DNA of 64,000 bases from assembly GCF_035594035.1 (NCBI RefSeq), contig NZ_CP141588.1, positions 1,054,001-1,118,000 on the forward strand, given 5' to 3'. The notes under the pieces are model-generated. The model saw only the letters and a list, made by a program, of their open reading frames with translations, did not search any database and was not told where the DNA came from. This stretch comes from Sphingomonas sp. LY54. Lineage in GTDB: Bacteria; Pseudomonadota; Alphaproteobacteria; Sphingomonadales; Sphingomonadaceae. Position 1 is the first letter of the stretch; every line of letters begins with the position of its first letter. The translations under genes and the position numbers were made by a program. Shown in pieces: positions 1 through 7,162 of this stretch.

Positions 1-768
1 GTCGAACGGGACCGCGTCGATGACGGGCTCGGCCGCGACGCGCGTCTCGCGCATCTGGCGGCGGAGCAGACCCTGCTCCAGCCGTTCCATCAGTTCGGGG
101 ATGGTCGGCATGCGTTCGTCCGCGGCTACGGCTGCGGCCCCGGCATCGGGCGGGCAGGCGATCTCGTCTTCCGGATAGACTTCGGCCTCGGCGGCCTCCG
201 GCTCCTCCTCATATGCCTCGACGTGCGGGATATCCTCGATCACCGGCTCAACCATCTCGGCTTCGGTGAGCTCGAGCCATTCCTCCGCTTCCTCGGCCTT
301 TTCCACTTCCTCATCCGGTTCGGGCATCAGGAAGCGCGGCAGATCGGGCGTCTCGGCTTGGGCCGGCTCGCCAAGGTCCAGCCCGGCGAAGAGCGGCCGG
401 CGCGACGGGGCGTCGGGGTGGAAATCTGCACGGCGCAGTCGCGGCGGATCGGCCGGCACTTCGGCCGACCGTGCCCGCACCGGCGCCTCGGAAGGGCGGC
501 TGCCGATCGCGCGCAGCACCAGCCAGATCAGCACGAACGTTCCCAGCGCAGCGGCAACGATGACTGACAGGCGCGCGGTCTGGCCGAGCGGCGGTGCGGC
601 GGCGGGCAGGATCGCGGACAGGCCGGTCCCGGCGATGGCGTCGGCGAAGAAGGCGTCGGGCATCGCATAAGCGACGAACGCAACCGACAAGGCGGCCAGC
701 CCCGCCATGGGCAGATCGAGTGAGAAGCGCACGCCGCTCCCCCGCCTCACGATGCTTTTCGATGCCAT
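1..768 (-). CDS. Membrane protein with acidic cytoplasmic-type region, 3' end outside window
   Basis: The reading frame is open for all 256 visible codons and runs off the left edge, so the C-terminus is missing. The ATG at 768 overlaps the TAA stop of the upstream glycosyltransferase as TAATG, which suggests translational coupling; GTG codons at 750 and 732 are alternative starts. Two hydrophobic segments lie near residues 17-35 and 60-80 (the second around AAALGTFVLIWLVLRAI). They are followed by a basic stretch and then a long Glu/Pro-rich acidic region. No family was recognised. The coupling to an exosortase-associated glycosyltransferase suggests a role in surface polysaccharide or envelope work, but that is inference only. 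Confidence 0.6.
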   Translation of the reverse strand, partial: MASKSIVRRGSGVRFSLDLPMAGLAALSVAFVAYAMPDAFFADAIAGTGLSAILPAAAPPLGQTARLSVIVAAALGTFVLIWLVLRAIGSRPSEAPVRARSAEVPADPPRLRRADFHPDAPSRRPLFAGLDLGEPAQAETPDLPRFLMPEPDEEVEKAEEAEEWLELTEAEMVEPVIEDIPHVEAYEEEPEAAEAEVYPEDEIACPPDAGAAAVAADERMPTIPELMERLEQGLLRRQMRETRVAAEPVIDAVPFD

Positions 769-1970
769 TACAAAGCCATGCCAGTCAGTTTCCGATAAGC
801 GGGAGCATAATTGGAAATGTTCAATGACCAGTTACGATCGCGCTCGACGAAGGCGCGGGCCGTGTCCCGCCGCGCCTCCCAGCCGTTGCGCTCGCCCAGT
901 AGCCCATCGAGCGCCGCTGCCAGGGCTGCAGGGTCGTCCGGCGGGAACAGGGTGCCGGTGACGCCGTCCTCGATCAGTTCGCGATGGCCGCCGACGTCCG
1001 ACGCCGCGACCAGCTTGCGCTGCGCCATCGCCTCGAGCGGCTTCAGCGGCGTCACCAGCTCGGTCAGCCGCATCGCCTTGCGCGGGTAAGCGAGGATGTC
1101 GATCAGCCCGTAATAAAGCTCGACCTGCTCGTGCGGCACGCGGCCGATGAAATGGATCCGTCCCGCCGCCGGCGATGCCGCGGCCTGCGCCTTCAGCGCC
1201 GCTTCCATCGGCCCGCCGCCGACCAGAAGCAGATGCGCGTCCGGACGCATTGCCACCAGAAGCGGCATCGCGGCGATCAGATCGTCGAGCCCTTCATAAT
1301 CGTAGAATGAGCCGATGAACCCGATCACGTCTGCGCCGTCCAGGCCGAGTTCCTCGGCGAAGTCACGGTCATAGGGCAAGGGCTGGCCGAACATGCCCAT
1401 GTCGACGCCGTTGGGCGAGACGAGAATCTTGTCGGCGTCGATGCCACGCGCGACCAGGTCGCGGCGCAGCCCCTCGCAGATCACGGCGACGGCGTCGGCC
1501 CGGCGAACCGCGTGCGTTTCAAGCAGGCGCGTCAGCCGATAGCGCAGCGACCCCTCGCGCCCGGTGCCGTTGCCGACCGCGGCATCCTCCCAAAAGGCGC
1601 GGATCTCGTAGAGCAGGGGCAGCTTCCGCTTCCGCGCCACACGCAGGGCGGCCAGCGCGGTCAGCACTGGCGAGTGGGCGTGCAACTGGTCCGGTTTCCA
1701 CTCCTCAGCCAGCCGGTCGAGCCGGTCGGCGAGCATCCGCACCTCGCGCAATTCGCGCAGCAAAGGCGGGCCGGACGCACGGCCGGGCGTCCGATAGAAG
1801 GTGATTCCGTCGATCACTTCCGGATCCGGGCCCGGCGCGGCGTGGCGCACGCCAGTCAGGCAGGCGACGTCCCAGCCCTGCGCAATCTGCGCCTTCAGGA
1901 TCGCGCGCGTCCGAAATGTATAGCCGCTGTGGAGCGGCAGGCTGTGATCCAGGACGTGGAGAATGCGCAT
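768..1970 (-). CDS. Glycosyltransferase family 4, exosortase A-associated type
   Basis: The protein starts MRILHVLDHSLPLHSGY, the N-terminal signature of GT4 glycosyltransferases that accompany the exosortase A/PEP-CTERM system (TIGR04063-like). It has the two Rossmann-like domains of GT-B enzymes: a DAVAVICEGLRRDL segment and VSPNGVD in the middle, and a C-terminal donor-site region ELVTPLKPLEAMAQ followed by DVGGHREL. It probably transfers a sugar from a nucleotide donor during exopolysaccharide assembly at the cytoplasmic membrane. I prefer the ATG at 1970 because it matches the conserved family start; an upstream in-frame ATG at 1988 would add six residues. The O-ligase gene is divergent from it. 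Confidence 0.85.
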   Translation of the reverse strand: MRILHVLDHSLPLHSGYTFRTRAILKAQIAQGWDVACLTGVRHAAPGPDPEVIDGITFYRTPGRASGPPLLRELREVRMLADRLDRLAEEWKPDQLHAHSPVLTALAALRVARKRKLPLLYEIRAFWEDAAVGNGTGREGSLRYRLTRLLETHAVRRADAVAVICEGLRRDLVARGIDADKILVSPNGVDMGMFGQPLPYDRDFAEELGLDGADVIGFIGSFYDYEGLDDLIAAMPLLVAMRPDAHLLLVGGGPMEAALKAQAAASPAAGRIHFIGRVPHEQVELYYGLIDILAYPRKAMRLTELVTPLKPLEAMAQRKLVAASDVGGHRELIEDGVTGTLFPPDDPAALAAALDGLLGERNGWEARRDTARAFVERDRNWSLNISNYAPAYRKLTGMAL

Positions 1971-2057
1971 GGAGCGCGTTTGCCACATCGGGCTTAACGC
2001 CGCGTCAACCGCGCGTGCCTACAAGGCTGGCAACGAACGCCGCGGGACCGCACGCAC

Positions 2058-2165
2058 ATGATCGACAGTTTCGCGCTCGCCCTGACGCATGGGTTGATGG
2101 CCCTGGCCGCCTGGCGCCTGCTGTTCCGGCCCGATCTCGACGACGAGGATGCGCCCGGTGCGTGA
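2058..2165 (+). CDS. Micro-ORF of 35 residues upstream of the O-ligase
   Basis: ATG at 2058 opens a 35-codon frame: MIDSFALALTHGLMALAAWR, then LLFRPDLDDEDAPGA. It has one hydrophobic helix-like segment and an acidic tail. Its TGA (2163-2165) overlaps the GTG at 2158 proposed as the start of the next gene, an 8-base overlap typical of coupled translation. It may be a real micro-protein or a leader that sets ligase translation. No family was recognised. Confidence 0.5.
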   Translation: MIDSFALALTHGLMALAAWRLLFRPDLDDEDAPGA

Positions 2166-3510
2166 CCTCGCTTTCATCGCCTTCATCGCGGCCTTGCTCG
2201 CATTCGGGTTGAAGCGCCCGTTCCTGTGGGTGCTGGCCTACGCCTATGTCGACATCGTCTCGCCCCAGCGGCTGAGCTATTATCTGCTGAACAGCATCCC
2301 GATCTCGATGCTGGCGGCGGCGGTAGCGGTGGGCGGCTGGCTGCTGCTCGACAAGAAGAACGGCTTTCGGGTCGCCGGCCGGCAGTGGCTGATCCTGATC
2401 CTGCTCGCTTATTGCGGCGCGACGACGCTCTATGCCGATTACCCGGTCGAGGCGCTGGAGAAATGGGACTGGGTCTGGAAATCGCTCTTCTGGGCCATCT
2501 TCCTCCCCTTCACGCTCGGCACGAAGCTTCGCATCGAGGCCTATCTGCTGTTCATGACCCTCTCGGCGGGCGCGATCGTCATCGTCGGCGGCCTGAAGAC
2601 GGTGATGGCCGGCGGCGGCTACGGCGCGCTCAACCTGATGGTCGAGAACAATAGCGGCCTCTACGAAGGCAGCATCATCTCGGCCGTTTCGATCGCCCTC
2701 ATCCCGGTGATCCACTGGCTGTCGCGCCATGGCACGATCTTCCCGCCCGACTGGCGCGTGCGCCTGTTCGCTTACGCCCTGATCTTCTCCTGCCTGCTGA
2801 TGCCGGTCGGCACCGAGGCGCGCACCGGCCTCGTCTGCATCGCCGTCCTCGGCGCGCTCAGCCTGCGCGACGCGAAGAACCGCTTCGTCTACGCCGCCTT
2901 CGTCGGGCTCGCGATGATGGCCGCAATCCCGTTCCTGCCGCAGAGCTTCACCAGCCGCATGGGCACGATCGCCACCTACCAGGCCGACAGTTCGGCGACG
3001 ACCCGCCTCGCCGTCTGGGCCTGGACCTGGAACTACGCCCAGGACCATCCGATGGGCGGCGGCTTCGACGCCTATCTCGGCAACAATCTGCGCGTCGAGA
3101 CAGTCGCCAGCCAGACCGCCGGGTCGGTGCAGGTCGTCCAGGCCAAGGCGCACCAGGATTCGGCCCGCGCCTATCACAGCTCCTATTTCGAGATGCTCGG
3201 CGAGCAGGGCTTTCCGGGCCTCGCCCTCTACCTCCTGATCCACGGCATCGGCCTCGTCCGTATGGAGGTTCTGCGCCGGCGTTATCGCGCGGCGGAAGGC
3301 CAGGATGCGTGGATTGCGCCGCTCGCGACCGCCCTCCAGCACGCGCAGATCATCTACCTCGTCGGTGCCCTGTTCGTCGGCATCGCCTACCAGCCGTTCA
3401 TCTTCATGCTGGTCGCCGTCCAGATCGGCTTCGACGGCTGGGTCGGCACCCGCACGAAAGCCATGGCGCGGCGGCCCTGGATAGGAACCGCCGCGCCCGT
3501 CGCAAACTGA
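2158..3510 (+). CDS. Putative O-glycosylation ligase, exosortase A-associated (Wzy/O-antigen ligase-like)
   Basis: A polytopic membrane protein of about 450 residues opening with RDLAFIAFIAALLAFGLKRP and VDIVSPQRLSY, which is characteristic of the exosortase A-associated O-ligase family (TIGR03097, DUF5935 plus Wzy_C). Roughly ten hydrophobic segments are visible. A large loop around HPMGGGFDAY and YHSSYFEMLGEQGFPG matches the conserved periplasmic loop of O-antigen ligases and polymerases. It likely joins polysaccharide units to an acceptor in the periplasm. The GTG at 2158 gives the family-like start MRDLAF; an ATG at 2149 in the same frame adds three residues. It ends directly against the convergent pfpI-like gene. 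Confidence 0.85.
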   Translation: MRDLAFIAFIAALLAFGLKRPFLWVLAYAYVDIVSPQRLSYYLLNSIPISMLAAAVAVGGWLLLDKKNGFRVAGRQWLILILLAYCGATTLYADYPVEALEKWDWVWKSLFWAIFLPFTLGTKLRIEAYLLFMTLSAGAIVIVGGLKTVMAGGGYGALNLMVENNSGLYEGSIISAVSIALIPVIHWLSRHGTIFPPDWRVRLFAYALIFSCLLMPVGTEARTGLVCIAVLGALSLRDAKNRFVYAAFVGLAMMAAIPFLPQSFTSRMGTIATYQADSSATTRLAVWAWTWNYAQDHPMGGGFDAYLGNNLRVETVASQTAGSVQVVQAKAHQDSARAYHSSYFEMLGEQGFPGLALYLLIHGIGLVRMEVLRRRYRAAEGQDAWIAPLATALQHAQIIYLVGALFVGIAYQPFIFMLVAVQIGFDGWVGTRTKAMARRPWIGTAAPVAN

Positions 3511-4065
3511 TCAGGCGGTTTCCATCCGCGTGTCCGCGCTCTCGACGAGCTCGATGAATGCGTCGGTGAAGGCGGGAATATCCTCGGGCTTGCGGCTGGT
3601 GACGAGATTGCCGTCCACCACCACCTCCTTGTCGACCACCTCGGCGCCGGCGTTGCGGAGGTCGGTGCGGATCGAGGGCCAGCTGGTCACGGTACGGCCA
3701 CGCACCACGTCCGCCTCGACCAGCAGCCAAGGGCCGTGGCAGATCGCCGCGACCGGCTTGCCGGCGTCGACGAACTTCTTGATCGTGTAGACGACCGATT
3801 CCTCCATCCGCAATTTGTCCGGATTCTTGGTCCCGCCGGGCAGGACCAGGGCGTCGAAGTCCTTGCTGTCGACATCGTATATGGTCGCGTCCGGCATGAT
3901 CGTCTTGCCGTTGTCGCCCTTGATCTCGCTGAGTTGCAGCGAGGCGAGCGTCACGGTCGCGCCGCGGTCGATCAAAGTCTGCCGCGGCACCAGCAGCTCC
4001 GAATCCTCGAAGCCGTCCGTGGCGATCATCAGGATCCTGGCCTCGGCAATGTCCGGCATCTTCAT
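3511..4065 (-). CDS. DJ-1/PfpI family protein (YhbO-like glutamine amidotransferase fold)
   Basis: A 184-residue protein with a complete DJ-1/PfpI fold. The nucleophile elbow is AAICHGPW with Cys109-His110, and the conserved acidic partner is Glu20 in DGFEDSEL. The closest functional class is the YhbO/PfpI group of stress proteins, reported as glycation-repair or protease-like enzymes; the exact activity in that group is disputed. A strong EcfG-type promoter lies just upstream (4092-4117), so general-stress control is likely. The ATG at 4065 follows a CGAGGAGATA ribosome-binding region. Confidence 0.9.
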   Translation of the reverse strand: MKMPDIAEARILMIATDGFEDSELLVPRQTLIDRGATVTLASLQLSEIKGDNGKTIMPDATIYDVDSKDFDALVLPGGTKNPDKLRMEESVVYTIKKFVDAGKPVAAICHGPWLLVEADVVRGRTVTSWPSIRTDLRNAGAEVVDKEVVVDGNLVTSRKPEDIPAFTDAFIELVESADTRMETA

Positions 4066-4091
4066 ATCTCCTCGGGAAAGTGTGATCCTCC

Positions 4092-4117
4092 AACGAAGCC
4101 CGACCGCGGCGCGTTCC
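4092..4117 (-). promoter_or_regulatory. EcfG-type (general stress) promoter for the PfpI-like gene
   Basis: On the minus strand, GGAAC (4117-4113) is followed after 17 bases by CGTT (4095-4092). This is an exact match to the alphaproteobacterial EcfG consensus GGAAC-N16/17-CGTT. The -10 element lies 27 bases before the ATG at 4065, a normal leader length. The GGAAC abuts the GGAAC of the opposite-strand promoter to form CGTTCCGGAACG. Confidence 0.75.
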
Positions 4118-4143
4118 GGAACGAAGCGGTGTCGCGACCGGTT
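4118..4143 (+). promoter_or_regulatory. Probable EcfG-type promoter for topoisomerase IB and mscS
   Basis: GGAAC at 4118-4122 is followed after 17 bases by GGTT at 4140-4143, one mismatch from CGTT. It lies 36 bases upstream of the topoisomerase start and is back-to-back with the minus-strand promoter. Type IB topoisomerase and small-conductance channels are plausible stress-regulon members, but this side is weaker than the opposite one. Confidence 0.5.
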
Positions 4144-4178
4144 ATCGCGCCGTCACGAAAAGGAAATCCCCGATTCCG

Positions 4179-5279
4179 ATGCTCTGCTATGTCGAAGATT
4201 CCTCTCCCGGCATCACCCGCAAACGCCACGGCCGCTACTGGCAATATTTCGATGCGCAGGGGAAACGCATCACCGACCGCGACGAGATCGACCGGCTGAA
4301 CGGGATCGGCATGCCGCCCGCCTATGAGCGATGCTGGTTCTGCCCGAAGCCGAACGGCCACATCCAGGCGGTCGGCTACGATGCGAAGGGCCGCAAGCAA
4401 TATCGCTACCATCCCCGCTTCCGCGAACAGCAGGAGACCCTCAAATATGAGCGGCTGGCCGCGTTCGGGCGCGCCCTGCCGAAGCTGCGGCGGCGCGTTG
4501 AGCAGGACATGGCCCGCCGCAAGATCGGCTGCGACACCGTGCTGGCCGCAGTCGTGCGCCTGATCGACGCCACCTACATGCGCGTCGGCAACGAGGAATA
4601 TGCCAAGGAGAACAAAAGCTTCGGCGCCACGACGTTGCGCAACCGCCACGCCCGCGTGAACAGCCGAAGCCTGCAGATCACCTATACCGGCAAGCACGGG
4701 ATCAAACGCTGCGTCACCGTCAACGACCGCAGCCTCGCCCGCATCGCCAAGCGCACCCAGGACCTGCCTGGCCAGAATCTGTTCGAATTTCTCGACGAGG
4801 ACGGATCGGTCCGGCCGGTCACGTCGAGCGACGTCAACGGCTACGTGAAGGAGGCGACCGGCGACGATTTCACCGCCAAGGATTTCCGGACCTGGGGCGC
4901 CAGCGTCATCGCATTCGAGGAGATGGTCAGGCGCGCCGCCGACAGCGACAAGATAAGGCTGAAGAGCGTGATCGCGCCGGTTGCCGAGGCGCTCGGCAAC
5001 ACGCCCGCGATCAGCCGCAAATCCTATGTCCACCCTGCGCTGATCGAGGCCGCCAAGGACGCCGGGGCGATCGGCGCGGCGAAGCTCCCGCGCGCCACCA
5101 AATATCTGAGCGCCGCCGAGCGCGGCCTGGTCGCGTTCCTGGACGCCCTCCCCGGCGAGACGGCAAGGGTGGACGCGAAGGCCGCGGCTGAGGCAAAGGC
5201 TAAAGGCAAATCGAAGAAGCAGGCGGAAGCGGACATGGCAGCGAAGGCACAGGCGAAGCTGAAGGCAGAAGCAGCCTGA
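4179..5279 (+). CDS. DNA topoisomerase type IB (poxvirus-like)
   Basis: 366 residues, the usual length for bacterial type IB enzymes, which relax supercoils through a 3'-phosphotyrosine intermediate. Catalytic elements are visible: Arg135 in TYMRVGNEEY, the Lys171 region TGKHGIKR, Arg237 in FRTWGAS, and the active-site tyrosine Tyr283 in ISRKSYVHP. The N-terminal domain carries PAYERCWFCP and the GHIQAVGYDAKGRKQYRYH motif typical of the family. The C-terminus is a Lys/Ala-rich tail of about 40 residues. Its TGA overlaps the ATG of mscS as TGATG, so the two are co-translated. Confidence 0.93.
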   Translation: MLCYVEDSSPGITRKRHGRYWQYFDAQGKRITDRDEIDRLNGIGMPPAYERCWFCPKPNGHIQAVGYDAKGRKQYRYHPRFREQQETLKYERLAAFGRALPKLRRRVEQDMARRKIGCDTVLAAVVRLIDATYMRVGNEEYAKENKSFGATTLRNRHARVNSRSLQITYTGKHGIKRCVTVNDRSLARIAKRTQDLPGQNLFEFLDEDGSVRPVTSSDVNGYVKEATGDDFTAKDFRTWGASVIAFEEMVRRAADSDKIRLKSVIAPVAEALGNTPAISRKSYVHPALIEAAKDAGAIGAAKLPRATKYLSAAERGLVAFLDALPGETARVDAKAAAEAKAKGKSKKQAEADMAAKAQAKLKAEAA

Positions 5280-6451
5280 TGAGTAACGCGAATAACGGGA
5301 GCGTGATCGACGCCGCCGAGAACCTGTCCGAGAAGAGCGTCGAGATCGCCACCCAGACTTCGGGCTGGATCAGCACCAACGGCCTCGACATCCTGATCGC
5401 GGCCGGCCTCGGCGCCGTCATCGCGCTCGTGCTCCTCGGCGTGCGCGCGCTGGCATGCCGCCTGATGGCCAGCGGTGCGGCCGGCGACACCCATTGGCGC
5501 ATCATCTTCGCGCGCGTCCTCTCCCGGACGAATCTCTTCTTCATCATCATGTGCTCGGCGGAGCTCGTTGCCGAGCATGCGGCGACGCCGCTCGCGCTGT
5601 TGCGCGTGATCAACGTCCTGTTCGTCATCGCCGCAGCGCTCCAGGCCGCGATCTGGGCGCGCGAACTGATCCTCGGCTTCATCCAGCACCGCGTCGGCGT
5701 CGCCGAGGAGCATAGCACGCTGGGATCGGCGATCGGCATCATCCGCCTGCTCGTCAGCGTGGCCGTATTCGCGATCGCGATCATCCTGATCCTCGACAAT
5801 CTCGGCGTGAACGTGACCGGCCTTGTCGCCGGCCTCGGCATCGGCGGCATCGCCATCGGTCTCGCCGCGCAGGGCATTTTCTCGGACCTGTTCGCGGCCC
5901 TCTCGATCATCTTCGACAAGCCGTTCCGCAAGGGCGACGGCATCAAGGTCGGCCAGATCAACGGGTCGGTCGAGCAGATCGGGCTCAAGACCACGCGCAT
6001 CCGCTCGCTCTCCGGCGAGGAGGTCGTCGTCTCCAACGCCAAATTGCTCGAGCAGCAGCTCCACAATTATACCAACCTCGAACACCGCCGCATGGTGCAG
6101 ATGTTCGGGGTTACCTATCAGACGCCGCCCGAGGTGCTGGACGGGATTCCGGAGCTGGTGCGCGGCATTGTCGAGGGGCATGACCATGCCACCATGGTCC
6201 GCTGCGGCCTGATCGGCTTCGGCGCCTCAAGTCTCGACTTCGAGCTGCAGTTCGACATCCACTCGCTCGATTACGAATATGTCTTCATGACCCGCCACGC
6301 GATCTTCATCGAGATGCTGAAGGCGTTCGCGACGCAGGGCATCGAATTCGCCTACCCCACGCAGGTCAGCTTCACGGCCGCGCCGGACGGCGAGTTGATC
6401 ATGCCCTACCCGCACGTAAAGATGCTCGCGACCGAGGATTGCGACAATTAG
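5279..6451 (+). CDS. Small-conductance mechanosensitive channel, MscS family
   Basis: 390 residues with an N-terminal amphipathic region, several membrane spans, and the diagnostic pore helix TM3 (GLGIGGIAIGLAAQGIFSDL) rich in Gly/Ala. It is followed by the beta domain (FRKGDGIKVGQINGSVEQIG, then TTRIRSLSGEEVVVSN) and a C-terminal alpha/beta domain. It would release solutes on hypo-osmotic shock at the inner membrane. The start overlaps the topoisomerase stop, and both probably depend on the EcfG-type promoter at 4118. Confidence 0.93.
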   Translation: MSNANNGSVIDAAENLSEKSVEIATQTSGWISTNGLDILIAAGLGAVIALVLLGVRALACRLMASGAAGDTHWRIIFARVLSRTNLFFIIMCSAELVAEHAATPLALLRVINVLFVIAAALQAAIWARELILGFIQHRVGVAEEHSTLGSAIGIIRLLVSVAVFAIAIILILDNLGVNVTGLVAGLGIGGIAIGLAAQGIFSDLFAALSIIFDKPFRKGDGIKVGQINGSVEQIGLKTTRIRSLSGEEVVVSNAKLLEQQLHNYTNLEHRRMVQMFGVTYQTPPEVLDGIPELVRGIVEGHDHATMVRCGLIGFGASSLDFELQFDIHSLDYEYVFMTRHAIFIEMLKAFATQGIEFAYPTQVSFTAAPDGELIMPYPHVKMLATEDCDN

Positions 6452-6454
6452 GCC

Positions 6455-6991
6455 TCAGGCTGCCATCTGACGCTGGCGGGCCTCCGCTGCGGGCGTGGTA
6501 GAGGCAGGTTCTTGAGTCTCCGCCGGCGAAGCCTCGGCGACCATGGCCAGCATGTCCTGGACGGTGATCGCGTCGCGATATTCGCGCTGCATCTCGTCGG
6601 TCAGCACCTCGATCATCAGGCAATTGTCGATCCAAAATTCGATCACGCCGAAGGCGCCGCCGCGCCGGCAATATTTGGTGGTCCAACCCTCGTGCGCGCC
6701 GATCGCATAGATGCGCTCGATGGCAAGTTCGGTGCCGATGGCGAGGTGGACCGCGCCGTGGCGGCGATGCGTGCCCGCGATCGCGAACCCGTCCATATGG
6801 CCTTCGCCCTGGTGGAGCTCGGTGCCGCGCGGATAGACTTCGATCAGCGTGCCGTGGGCGTCGCCGGCGAGCGCGACCCACGAACCCTTGCCCACATGCG
6901 GGAAGGGCGCGGCCACGCCGCCCATGATCTCCGCCAGCACGCCGGCCGTGTGGCGGGGATCGTCGGCTTCGATCGAGACATGATAGATCAC
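6455..6991 (-). CDS. VOC/glyoxalase-like protein of unknown function
   Basis: The conserved part starts with a GTG at 6991 (VIYHVSIEADDP), preceded by an AAGAGG ribosome-binding site. The open frame extends upstream to 7129, but those 46 residues are Arg-rich and look non-coding. Two beta-alpha-beta-like halves (HVSIEADDPRHTAGVLAEIM and GAVHLAIGTELAIERIYAIG) with spaced His and Glu residues suggest a vicinal-oxygen-chelate fold. The tail is Ala/Glu/Pro-rich and disordered. Substrate is unknown. It is convergent with mscS, with the stops three bases apart. Confidence 0.6.
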   Translation of the reverse strand: MIYHVSIEADDPRHTAGVLAEIMGGVAAPFPHVGKGSWVALAGDAHGTLIEVYPRGTELHQGEGHMDGFAIAGTHRRHGAVHLAIGTELAIERIYAIGAHEGWTTKYCRRGGAFGVIEFWIDNCLMIEVLTDEMQREYRDAITVQDMLAMVAEASPAETQEPASTTPAAEARQRQMAA

Positions 6992-7162
6992 GCTGGTTCG
7001 CCTCTTGCTCAACTGGTTGGAGGCGGTTTCCCCGAATGGCGGCGCGCGCGACACGGCAGGTCGACAAAGCCTCGGGGCTTTTCGACGAATGTGGTTAACC
7101 AGGCGAAACGAACGACGAAGCCGCCGCAACGCGCGACGAACGTCCCTTCTGAGAGGGGAAGA

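Noticed and set aside
7066..7081. AAAGCC-TCGG-GGCTTT hairpin as a terminator
   Set aside because: Only six base pairs, no U-run on either strand, and it is not placed just after a stop codon.
6992..7129. 46-residue N-terminal extension of the VOC-like protein
   Set aside because: Arg-rich, not domain-like, and the GTG at 6991 has a ribosome-binding site.
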